Positions 48,868 through 55,681 are shown, counted from the stretch's first letter. The stretch: 59,246 bases of DNA from an uncultured Desulfuromonadales bacterium (GCA_903868145.1 CAIPTY010000033.1:1-59246); one strand, 5' to 3'. Translations and numbers: made by a program. The notes: generated by a model from the letters alone, not told the origin.

Positions 48868-49106
48868 AGCCCACCACCCCGCGCCACTCTTGACGCTTCA
48901 TGGTAAAGACGGGTTCTGGTCAGCAGCAGCGCTTTGGCCGGGAGACTGACGCCGCGCTCGTAATCCATCAAGGCATCACGGAGCTGCGGCGTATCTTCAA
49001 AAACAAAGAGAGCCTGGTTGGTGTGTGGTTGGCTGAGGATGGCAAACACTAACCCGGCAACGGCCAGGTAGGATGTCCGGTTTATGTCGGTTGTCTCGAA
49101 TCTCAT
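48864..49106 (-). CDS. DUF5659-family small protein
   Basis: The 80-residue protein starts MRFETTDINRTSYLAVAG and contains ALFVFEDTPQLRDALMDYERG, the DUF5659 pattern. The ATG at 49106 follows AAGGGG. It overlaps the primase-like gene by four bases. Its role is unknown, but the family is common in replication modules of integrated elements. Confidence 0.75.
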   Translation of the reverse strand: MRFETTDINRTSYLAVAGLVFAILSQPHTNQALFVFEDTPQLRDALMDYERGVSLPAKALLLTRTRLYHEASRVARGGGL

Positions 49107-49116
49107 GTCATTCCCC

Positions 49117-49356
49117 TTATCGACGCTTGGCGGCGTCCGCTTCGGTGGTGGATTGGAATGACGGAAGCGCATTCAGATATTCGTGGAGTTCACTTTCGCG
49201 GTATCTGACCATTCTCCCCAGCTTGATCCAGCGTGGCCCCTTGCCAACAAGCCGCCACTGCTCAAGTGTGGATGGTTTCAATCCGGTGATCCGCTCAACA
49301 TCTTTCTGGTTCAACAAAGTGTCAATTACTGCTGCCTGCAATATTTTGTCTGCCAT
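49117..49356 (-). CDS. AlpA-like helix-turn-helix protein (excisionase/activator)
   Basis: The 79-residue protein has an HTH_17-type winged helix: LLNQKDVERITGLKPSTLEQW and RWIKLGRMVRYRESELHEYL. Such AlpA/excisionase-like proteins control integrase expression or excision in P4-type elements. The ATG at 49356 follows AAGGA. It is the first gene of the replication operon, with an intrinsic terminator in its leader. Confidence 0.85.
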   Translation of the reverse strand: MADKILQAAVIDTLLNQKDVERITGLKPSTLEQWRLVGKGPRWIKLGRMVRYRESELHEYLNALPSFQSTTEADAAKRR

Positions 49357-49400
49357 TTGGAATATCCTTTTTCTGGTAGTCGTTGAAGGAAGGAAGGCAC

Positions 49401-49434
49401 AAAAAAACCGCCTCCCCAAAGTGTGGAGAGACGG
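49401..49434 (-). terminator. Leader terminator before the replication operon
   Basis: On the minus strand CCGTCTCTCC and GGGGAGGCGG form a ten-pair stem (two G-T pairs) with loop ACACTTT, followed by seven T. It ends 45 bases before the first start codon of the operon (49356), so it acts inside the leader. This suggests control of replication genes by premature termination, as in phage P4. Confidence 0.75.
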
Positions 49435-49551
49435 CGCTGGCGCAGTAGTTGCGTTACCTATTAACAAACCGTTGACGTAATATTGTGTTGTATGACCCTA
49501 TAGTACATAGTATTAAACTACATAAAATAATATGAAATGCTATAAAATCAT

Positions 49552-49583
49552 TTGACAACAAAACTCGTAAACAGTTATATAAT
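49552..49583 (+). promoter_or_regulatory. Promoter of the predicted small RNA
   Basis: TTGACA at 49552-49557 is followed by TATATAAT at 49576-49583 (18 or 20 bases, depending on the -10 chosen). It points away from the replication operon and towards the hairpins at 49612-49758. Confidence 0.6.
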
Positions 49584-49589
49584 ATTATT

Positions 49590-49680
49590 CAACTACTGCG
49601 CATCAGCGTAGTCTCTCCTGTGGTCGGGAGAATTGTTTTTAGAAGGGGTTCCGTTGGCGCGGAGCCCCTTCTTTCGTTTA
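49590..49680 (+). ncRNA. Predicted small RNA ending in a terminator hairpin
   Basis: About seven bases after the promoter starts a short region without a gene: a small hairpin TCTCC-TGTGGTCG-GGAGA (49613-49630), then a strong stem AGAAGGGG-TTCCG around loop TTGGCG returning as CGGAGCCCCTTCT (49641-49672), then TTTCGTTT. This makes a transcript of about 90 nt with its own promoter and terminator. I do not recognise the family. Confidence 0.6.
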
Positions 49681-49701
49681 TATTTCATCCATCCATATAG
49701 T

Positions 49702-49758
49702 CACCTCCTGTGGTCGGGGTATGATTCCACGGTATTTTGTTGGCGCAACATACCGTGC
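49702..49758 (+). repeat. Second copy of the small-RNA hairpin motif
   Basis: CTCCTGTGGTCGGG at 49705-49718 repeats the first copy at 49614-49628. It is followed by CACGGTA ... TGTTG-GCG-CAACA ... TACCGTG (49729-49757). The loop TTGGCG is kept while the stem sequence is entirely different yet still pairs. Confidence 0.55.
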
Positions 49759-49789
49759 TTAAAGATAATAGTAATAATAATCAACAGGG

Positions 49790-49798
49790 TTATCCACA
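49790..49798 (+). promoter_or_regulatory. Consensus DnaA box
   Basis: TTATCCACA matches the DnaA box exactly. It lies in AT-rich DNA with repeated AATAATA, between the control region and the integrase. It could belong to the element's origin. Confidence 0.45.
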
Positions 49799-49973
49799 AC
49801 CTTCGGCTACTAATAAACCACAACATGTATGCTTTATCAAGGTAAATCATTCTATATTTAGTGGTTGATATTGTGAATGTTTTCTCCATTTGTCCGAATA
49901 TGTCCATTTGAGTCTGTTAAAGCCGTTTTTTGCATGGATAATTTGATAAAAATAATTTGCTCCAAAGTTTTAA

Positions 49974-50030
49974 TTCTCCCAAAACGCAAAACAGCCCGGC
50001 GTTTATCTCACTTGAGATTCACCGGGCTGT
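49974..50030 (-). terminator. Terminator downstream of the integrase gene
   Basis: ACAGCCCGG at 49991-49999 and CCGGGCTGT at 50022-50030 enclose an inner ATCTCA/TGAGAT stem. On the minus strand it is followed by TTTTGCGTTTT, so it terminates transcription leaving the integrase gene. Confidence 0.7.
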
Positions 50031-50285
50031 CTTAACCTTGTATGAAGAGTGGTCAGATACCCATTAGTGTCGCGCAACCTGATCCAAGAATTATCACTGA
50101 CGGCAGTTTCTGAAAATTCGGATTGTCTAAACTCTTTTATCAAGCGCGGAATAAAGCTACAACAAAATATATACGGGTGTCAAGTATGATTTAGCACAAT
50201 ATAATACAGCGTGTGACAGGTTGTGTTATTGATTCAAGAAGTGCGCATATCTGGTGGCTTACGTTTAGGCATCTCTTCCTTTGGG

Positions 50286-51533
50286 TTATGGTTGTTTTGG
50301 CATGACCGCCTTTACTATAGCATCGGTAATCCGCTGCATTGGTTCTCTCAATTTCTCCGTAGAAATTATCAGGTAACCCTGAGTGACATCACCTTCACTC
50401 GAATGATTGAGGAGTCGCTTTAGCTCGGTATAACTGACAAGGTTCTCGGCAATCGTCGCAAATGTCCTGCGCATATCGTGCGGCATGAAGGAGAGCCCCG
50501 GCTTTACCTTGTCCGGGTGTTCCTTCTGCATCTTGGCAAGTTCTGCATCATCAGCACAGCCGTTTATGATCTTGAGTGTTTCGCGTTCGACGTGGCCGAT
50601 CTGCTTGCGTGTCTCTATCAAGTGCCCTGTCTTGCCAGGGCCAGGGAATACGAAATCATTCTCTCGACATTTCAGGCGATCCTTGAATATCTCCGTGATG
50701 GTAGTGGACATTGGCAGCGTCAGGTCGTTGTTATTTTTTGGATCAAGAATAGTGAAGGTCTTGCCCTCGAAGTCAACTTGTGTCCATTTCAAGGAAAGCG
50801 CCTCATCCTTCCTTAACCCGGTAAACAGCAGCAGCTTGAAAAAGTCGCGAGTTGCAGGCGTCTGTACTGCATCCAATGCCTTCCACCAGACAGCAAGCTC
50901 ATGTTCCTGTAGGCAGGTACCACGGCGCTTTATTTTATTCCATTGACGGGCATTGGAAAGAACCTTCACCGGATTTTCTGGAAGTGTGTCGGGATATTTA
51001 CCGGCGGCGTGGTTGTACATCAGGCGTAAAACTTTCATTACATTGTTGGCTGACGCCTGGCCGCTATTTTTGCTTATATTCAGATGGCGTGCAGAAACCA
51101 TTTCACGAGTGATCTCCTTGAGTGGTTTCTTTTTCCAGTCTGAAAGGTGCGTATCAAGCAGCAGACTGTAATTATCTGCGGTACTGGTCTTGATGCTCTG
51201 TGTTTCAAAATACTGCTCGATGATTTCTTTCAGGGTAAGCCCGCGCACCCGCGCCTTCACCTTTTCCTGGTTATGGTCAATACCCTTGGTCATATCGCCG
51301 AGAATGCCTTTGGCTTCCTTCCGCGCTCCATCTGCCGTCTTTGGGGAGCCATGCTTGCCAATGGTCACCCGCGTCAACTTGCCATTGACCCGCGCCATGA
51401 CAAAATACGTTTTTGTCGTCGGAGAAACCCGAACGCCGAATCCGGTCAGTTTTTCATCGAAGTAGTCAATGCGACCGGTGGTAGGGAAGTGAAGAGAGTC
51501 AACCTTGTCTTTGGTGATATTGAGCTTTGCCAT
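50286..51533 (-). CDS. int: Tyrosine recombinase/integrase of the tRNA-Pro element
   Basis: The start is the ATG at 51533 (MAKLNITKDKVDSLH), which has AGGAGG before it. The 415-residue protein has an N-terminal arm-binding domain of the DUF4102 type, a SAM-like core-binding domain, and a catalytic domain with the conserved Arg in TGLRKDEALSL, HDMRRTF with the second Arg, and Tyr in TQGYLI. It recombines attP with the tRNA-Pro 3' end. It lies next to the right end, reading inward. Its own leader contains the three GGGTAACA iterons, so Int binding could also repress it. Confidence 0.95.
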   Translation of the reverse strand: MAKLNITKDKVDSLHFPTTGRIDYFDEKLTGFGVRVSPTTKTYFVMARVNGKLTRVTIGKHGSPKTADGARKEAKGILGDMTKGIDHNQEKVKARVRGLTLKEIIEQYFETQSIKTSTADNYSLLLDTHLSDWKKKPLKEITREMVSARHLNISKNSGQASANNVMKVLRLMYNHAAGKYPDTLPENPVKVLSNARQWNKIKRRGTCLQEHELAVWWKALDAVQTPATRDFFKLLLFTGLRKDEALSLKWTQVDFEGKTFTILDPKNNNDLTLPMSTTITEIFKDRLKCRENDFVFPGPGKTGHLIETRKQIGHVERETLKIINGCADDAELAKMQKEHPDKVKPGLSFMPHDMRRTFATIAENLVSYTELKRLLNHSSEGDVTQGYLIISTEKLREPMQRITDAIVKAVMPKQP

Positions 51534-51569
51534 GTCGTCACCTCCTGGATTGCTACCCGTGGAATTGAT

Positions 51570-51600
51570 GGGTAACAGTGGGTAACACATGGGTAACAAA
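51570..51600 (+). repeat. Three GGGTAACA iterons, right arm
   Basis: GGGTAACA starts at 51570, 51580 and 51591, with steps of 10 and 11 bases. They lie between the integrase start and attR, and match the left-arm pair at 35980. Confidence 0.7.
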
Positions 51601-51705
51601 TAAGACAGGAATAGTCAATACAAAACGATACAAGATAATACATAGACTGTGCTTATTCAGTATGTTACATTGTTTAAAAATATGTGGTAGTACATATACC
51701 ATTGA

Positions 51706-51751
51706 ACTGGGGGTCTAGTGGTCGCAAGTTCAAATCTTGTCGCACCGACCA
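51706..51751 (+). repeat. attR, 46-bp direct repeat
   Basis: It is identical to 35886-35931. It lacks the 5' half of tRNA-Pro, so it is not a tRNA gene. Confidence 0.92.
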
Positions 51752-51758
51752 TAAAAAA

Positions 51759-51797
51759 CAAGGGGTTACGGCATTGGCTGTGACCCCTTGTTTCATT
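51759..51797 (+). terminator. Terminator-like hairpin behind attR
   Basis: CAAGGGGT (51759-51766) and ACCCCTTG (51783-51790) form an 8-bp stem followed by TTTCATT. The position relative to the att repeat is the same as for the hairpin behind tRNA-Pro. Confidence 0.6.
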
Positions 51798-51800
51798 GTA

Positions 51801-51819
51801 GGGCACATATAAGGCACAT
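51801..51819 (+). repeat. Two GGCACAT iterons behind attR
   Basis: GGCACAT starts at 51802 and 51813, an 11-base step, about 50 bases after attR. This copies the layout of the GGGTAACA pair behind attL but with another sequence, as expected for a second integrase. Confidence 0.5.
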
Positions 51820-51881
51820 CGTAAGCAAAACGAGTGCGCCAGAGGATGCAGCAGGGTTGCCGTTCCGGTTCGTGTATTCTA

Positions 51882-53126
51882 TTATTTCACTGCATTAAAA
51901 AGATGCTCCGCTTCGGAAATATCATGAGCCGACAAGCCGATTTTCCTGGCACGAGCCTTCCACCCACTGATAACTTTGACCACCCGAGTGATAATCTCCT
52001 GTGTCTGATCCATACCGAGACGATAGTATTCCCTAGTTTCCCGTACGACAGCCATATCCGGCTGCCGGGTATAGATATCAAGGGCTAGGGCATGTTCATC
52101 TTTCTTGAAGGACGGGTTCATGTCAAAGGCCGGGGCAAGCCGCCAGCCGGAAGGAGTCCTCATGAAACCGTGATTGCGCAAATGATCGTCTCGGTTAGCG
52201 GTGGCAACGTTGAAAACAACTCTGGTGAAAAGCTCCTTGAGATCACTGGTGATATGATCGGGCACGCCCCAGGTGGCGATAAACTCGGCCAACTCCAGAT
52301 AACTGGCTTCCTCGATATCCTGATGCCCGGTCATGGTCGTGGCTGACGCAAAGAAGCGTCTGGTGGTACCAACCCGGTCAAATCGTTTCACCATGAAGGT
52401 GTGATAGCCGCCACCGATCTGCATGAGACGTGAAGCGGGAACGGTAATCCCGCAATCCCTCGCAAGTTCGTGCAGCAGCATCTCCCAGAGTGCGACATCG
52501 TATGCATCGTCGGCTGACGGAAACTTGGCAATCCAGAGGCTGCCGTCCTCGTCCACCAGATTGGCTTTCGGGCGGGCACCGCCGAGAGATGAGCCGGGTG
52601 CGACCAGAACCCTCAGCCATTCCTTTATCTTGTCCAGGTCATCCTGCTTCTTCCTGGTCAACTCAAAGGCCACTGCCTGCAGTTCGGCAATCCGGGCAAT
52701 AGGCGGTGCTGAAAGCGCTTCATCGGCCAGAAAAATATCCGCATCCGGGCGGCTCATCCGGAGTGCTCCTATACGGGTGCAGTCCTGGATCCCAAGCAGG
52801 AACTCCCATACTCCGAGTGTTCTAGGCGTGCGTCCCTGTTCCCGGGCCTCGACAGCCTCCCGGCGTTTCATCAGAACTTGTCCCCATCGGTCGGGGCAGG
52901 AATCCATGAAGACACCGAAGTTGGCATTGCCCGGGTAAAACTCACCGGCAGTCAGGTCCAGTTCCGGATCAAGCGGGAAGGCATGGGCCTTCTTCGGCCA
53001 GGCCGCGTCATAGGCAAAGCGCACACTTCCCCGGTCACCACGGGACAAAGTGCCGATCCGCTGCAAGGGGCCGAATGACGGATCATCAAGCCAGACCCAG
53101 ATCTGTTCGCCTTGTACTCTAGCCAC
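51882..53126 (-). CDS. hipA: HipA-family kinase toxin
   Basis: I place the start at the GTG at 53126, which overlaps the end of hipB by eight bases, giving 414 residues; an in-frame ATG at 53186 is the alternative. The protein has the HipA N-terminal domain, a central GGARPKANLVDEDGSLWIAKF (glycine-rich/Lys region), catalytic NRDDHLRNHGF and the PAFDMNPSF metal-binding segment. HipA-type kinases phosphorylate a tRNA synthetase or similar target and stop growth until HipB binds. The gene lies in what seems to be a second, decayed element. Confidence 0.88.
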   Translation of the reverse strand: MARVQGEQIWVWLDDPSFGPLQRIGTLSRGDRGSVRFAYDAAWPKKAHAFPLDPELDLTAGEFYPGNANFGVFMDSCPDRWGQVLMKRREAVEAREQGRTPRTLGVWEFLLGIQDCTRIGALRMSRPDADIFLADEALSAPPIARIAELQAVAFELTRKKQDDLDKIKEWLRVLVAPGSSLGGARPKANLVDEDGSLWIAKFPSADDAYDVALWEMLLHELARDCGITVPASRLMQIGGGYHTFMVKRFDRVGTTRRFFASATTMTGHQDIEEASYLELAEFIATWGVPDHITSDLKELFTRVVFNVATANRDDHLRNHGFMRTPSGWRLAPAFDMNPSFKKDEHALALDIYTRQPDMAVVRETREYYRLGMDQTQEIITRVVKVISGWKARARKIGLSAHDISEAEHLFNAVK

Positions 53127-53457
53127 TTGATCCGCCAGTTTGTCGTGTCTTCTTGGGAGCCCTCTTCCGGTGCGGCAACGCTTCATCCTGGAGACGCCGA
53201 CCCAAGGTATCTTCCTTTGCGATCAAACCCAGATCCTCCACCATCCCCAGGACACGCACCACTTGTACGTACATCCCCATAGCAACGGACGGGTCACCTT
53301 TTTCAACTTTGTAGAGGGTGGGCCGCGATATATCGGCTCTGGCACAGACGGTCTCCATTGAAAAACGGCGGCGCAAGCGCGCATCCTTGAGGCGCTGCCC
53401 CAAGGCTTCGAGTTCTTTTGCCGAAGATGAATATAGTGTAACGGTTCTCTTATTCAT
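53119..53457 (-). CDS. hipB: HipB-like antitoxin/repressor (XRE HTH)
   Basis: The 112-residue protein has a five-helix XRE domain (LGQRLKDARLRRRFSMETVC, then ADISRPTLYKVEKGDPSV) and a basic C-terminal tail. Its stop overlaps the likely hipA start, as is normal for this toxin-antitoxin pair. It has no visible ribosome-binding site, and its promoter -10 is only 11 bases upstream, so the mRNA may be nearly leaderless. It should repress its own promoter. Confidence 0.88.
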   Translation of the reverse strand: MNKRTVTLYSSSAKELEALGQRLKDARLRRRFSMETVCARADISRPTLYKVEKGDPSVAMGMYVQVVRVLGMVEDLGLIAKEDTLGRRLQDEALPHRKRAPKKTRQTGGSSG

Positions 53458-53467
53458 AGTGATAATT

Positions 53468-53496
53468 ATTATTTACATAAAAGCTTTAATTGTCAA
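53468..53496 (-). promoter_or_regulatory. hipBA promoter
   Basis: On the minus strand TTGACA (53496-53491) and AATAAT (53473-53468) are 17 bases apart. The surrounding AATT-rich palindromes (AATTGTCAATT) may be HipB operators. Confidence 0.55.
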
Positions 53497-53546
53497 TTAT
53501 AATTATTTTTGTATACTCGGCATTGATGATCAGGCTGTTCATTCAG

Positions 53547-53700
53547 CTATGCCTGCTGTCCCGCTTTCATTCTGCGCTGTATCGGTATTACCTTTGCTGT
53601 CTTGGCAGTTGTGGCAATCTTGATGGCATTTGTGATCCGCTGCATGGGAACACGTAGGTCGTCTACATCCGTATTAAAATAGCAGTTTGATATAGTCCAG
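53547..53700 (-). pseudogene. Integrase C-terminal remnant
   Basis: The minus strand reads CYFNTDVDDLRVPMQRITNA and on to a stop at 53547. It aligns with the C-terminus of the intact integrase (GYLIISTEKLREPMQRITDA), including the Tyr. Nothing upstream continues the frame, so only the end of an integrase gene is left. It probably belonged to the element that brought hipBA. Confidence 0.7.
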
Positions 53701-54051
53701 TTTTGGTGCGTCCGAACCGCAACATTATCAAAAAGGACACCGTATTGACCACCAGACGGCTCAAACCGCAGACCTGTTATGGATATGGAAGCAATGGCGT
53801 TGTTGATCTGTATTGTGAGAAAGAAAGATGATCTTGTGCAACCCTTTGATGCGGGATATAAGATATAGAGACGGGATATAAAGGGATTGGATCAGTGATG
53901 ATGCGGGGTTGTGGTGAATCGTGCGTCAGGAAAACGTTCCGAAGTAAAAACGGCTGAAAAAGTAGTTCTTGTGTAAAACAGATGAAGCCGGTAGCAACAG
54001 GGAAATATTTAAGAATGTAATTCTTGTGTAAACATCCCTTAAAGATAATTC

Positions 54052-54074
54052 AAAAAAAATCCCCACGGCTGGGG
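54052..54074 (-). terminator. Terminator of the tRNA-like/structured RNA locus
   Basis: On the minus strand CCCCA-GCCG-TGGGG is followed by ATTTTTTTT. It lies 72 bases after the last structured element and should end its transcript. Confidence 0.75.
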
Positions 54075-54146
54075 CCTTTAACCTCCCAGTTCCATGCCAC
54101 TGTTGCCGCATCGACCTAAAGTTTTGTCACCCGTGGAGATCTAAAA

Positions 54147-54234
54147 GGCGGCTGGGGGTTCTCCCTACTGGCCCCCACGCGATCCGCTTTCACAAGCGTC
54201 CTACGGCCGGGAGATTCACCGTGTTTCAGCCGCC
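54147..54234 (-). ncRNA. Unassigned structured RNA element, copy A
   Basis: The 88-base element is closed by GGCGGCTG/CAGCCGCC. Nested inside are TCTCCC/GGGAGA, GGCC/GGCC and CGCTT/AAGCG, with unpaired ACACGGTGAA and GTAGGA segments. All stems stack in one order on the minus strand. It lies between a tRNA-like sequence and a terminator. I do not recognise it as any known riboswitch or RNA family. Confidence 0.55.
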
Positions 54235-54280
54235 TGTACGACAATAACATTATTCCAAAATCTTGTGTAGATACATATGC

Positions 54281-54366
54281 GGGCGCATCCGGGATCGAAC
54301 CGGAGACCTAGCGACTCATGCTGAATGAAAGCCGAGTCCCTTGCTCTTCCACTGAGCTATACGCCC
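54281..54366 (-). pseudogene. tRNA-like sequence with abnormal anticodon arm
   Basis: Acceptor GGGCGTA pairs with TGCGCCC, the D stem is GCTC/GAGC and the T arm is TCCGG-TTCGATC-CCGGA, all good. The anticodon arm is odd: GACTC ... GAGTC encloses GCT-TTCATTC-AGC, with CAT in the tRNA-like loop, and extra bases remain on both sides. The 3' end reads GCA, not CCA, though the other tRNA genes in this window encode CCA. Confidence 0.5.
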
Positions 54367-54378
54367 CTGTTGAAACTA

Positions 54379-54466
54379 GGCGGCTGGGGGTTCTCCCTAC
54401 TGGCCCCGACGCGATCCGCTTTTGCAAGCGTCCTACGGCCGGGAGATTCACCGTGTTTCAGCCGCC
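54379..54466 (-). ncRNA. Unassigned structured RNA element, copy B
   Basis: It has the same 88-base length as copy A and nearly the same sequence, shifted by 232 bases. Differences fall mainly in the hairpin loop (CGCTT/AAGCG stem kept). A decayed tRNA-like tail (54508-54540) lies before it, lacking D and anticodon arms. Confidence 0.55.
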
Positions 54467-54615
54467 TGTACGACAATAACATTATTCCAAAATCTTGTGT
54501 ATATACATATTGCGGGGCGCATCCGGGATAGAACCTGAAGCTTGCTCTTAACCTTAGTGATATCACGCCACGGCTCGCCCAGGGTGTGAGCTGTTGTTTT
54601 GTCACGGCGGACATA

Positions 54616-55209
54616 TTACCGCCCCTTTGCTGCCCTCATCGCGTAAAGTTCTGCCATTAATTCAGCTTTCTTATCAATGTCGAGCGTGCCGGGGTTGATT
54701 GATTCATAAAGATCAGCTTCCTTGATGATATCCTTCAGCAAATCAACCCGTACGAAACCGGAATCCCTTTCAGAGATAAGCTTAGGAATACCCGGAACGC
54801 CAAACATCCAGTCAACACTAATACCCAGTTGACAAGAAAGAACATTCATAAGGCTAAAATCAGCTTCCATTTTATTGTCTTCAATAGCCTGGATTGTTGC
54901 AATCCACTTGTCAGGATCAGTGAACTTGACCTTGTGGACAAATTCGGGAATAGTCATCTCCCCCCTGATTTCCTTTAACTTCCCAGACCACCAGCCACAA
55001 GCCCCCCTTTCTTCCCCCAGCCCAGTCAGCAACCAGCCTGAGTTTATATATGGAAACTCTACCAAAATCTTATTTAAAAAATCAGCGTCCGGTGTTCTCA
55101 GTCCGGTTTCATAGTTCACAAGTGTTGTCTTGCTGATACACATTATTGGTGCAAACTTGTCTCTCGACAGGTTGCCCCTAATGGTTTTAATACGCTCGCC
55201 AATAGTCAT
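54616..55209 (-). CDS. Prophage repressor with two HTH-like domains
   Basis: The 197-residue protein has an XRE-type domain at residues 1-60 (GERIKTIRGNLSRDKFAPIM, ISKTTLVNYETGLRTP). A second, similar segment follows at about 72-145 (SGKLKEIRGEMTIPEFVHKV ... LGISVDWMFGVPG). Both halves end in a typical WLLTGLG or WMFGVPG turn, so the protein looks like an internal duplication. It is divergent from the Ner-like gene, like the c repressor of transposable phages. Confidence 0.8.
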   Translation of the reverse strand: MTIGERIKTIRGNLSRDKFAPIMCISKTTLVNYETGLRTPDADFLNKILVEFPYINSGWLLTGLGEERGACGWWSGKLKEIRGEMTIPEFVHKVKFTDPDKWIATIQAIEDNKMEADFSLMNVLSCQLGISVDWMFGVPGIPKLISERDSGFVRVDLLKDIIKEADLYESINPGTLDIDKKAELMAELYAMRAAKGR

Positions 55210-55393
55210 AAAAACATCCGATTTCTAAGGGTTAGAAGTCGGATGTTTTAGAAAAACCCTCCGACTTTTACAACTTGCTAAAAAGATTAAAGAATCAATA
55301 AAATTATCCATCACTCCACAAAAAACGAAGTTGGATGAAAAATAAATCAAAAATATGATTGACAGAATCACTTATTTGATTTATTTGTTCCCC

Positions 55394-55681
55394 ATGTCAA
55401 CCACACCAAGACCAAAAGAACCCCACCTGTTTAGGGAGTGGGTCAAGTACGAACTGAAGCTCAGGGGCTACACCATGACAGCAGTGGCAAAAACTCAGGG
55501 TGTAGGCCGTGAGGTTCCGTCAAGTGTATTCAGAAGGCACCGGCCAAAATGGGAAAAGATTATTGCCAATATTCTGGAGATGATGCCCTGCGAATTGTGG
55601 CCGGAACGCTACCCCGGTGAAAGTGTAATTGTTCCTGTTGGCAAGCGTAAATCTACAAGAAAAACGCGGGGGGCGCAATGA
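55394..55681 (+). CDS. Ner/Nlp-like DNA-binding protein
   Basis: The protein starts MSTTPRPKEPHLFREWVKYE and has a short HTH (YTMTAVAKTQGVGREVPSSVF), as in Ner and SfsB/Nlp proteins, which repress early transcription in Mu-like phages. The start is uncertain; an in-frame ATG at 55355 exists and neither start has a strong ribosome-binding site. It is followed by a gene overlapping by ATGA. Confidence 0.75.
   Translation: MSTTPRPKEPHLFREWVKYELKLRGYTMTAVAKTQGVGREVPSSVFRRHRPKWEKIIANILEMMPCELWPERYPGESVIVPVGKRKSTRKTRGAQ

Larger units (their letters stand above)
35886..51751. mobile_element. Integrative element in tRNA-Pro (P4-satellite-like)
   Basis: The element is bounded by a 46-bp perfect direct repeat of the tRNA-Pro 3' half. 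It contains a tyrosine integrase next to the right end, iterons near both ends, a P4-like replication operon, and a cargo of a helicase/methyltransferase pair and small genes. It has no virion or conjugation genes, so it would need help to move between cells. Confidence 0.9.

Noticed and set aside
49501-49600. CRISPR-like repeats in the AT-rich control region
   Set aside because: There are only two copies of the motif, spacing is irregular and the repeats fold as different hairpins; no cas gene is in the window.
53760-53860. Possible gene fragment after the integrase remnant (plus strand)
   Set aside because: A short readable segment (QTCYGYGSNGVVDLYCE) soon meets stops and matches nothing I know.
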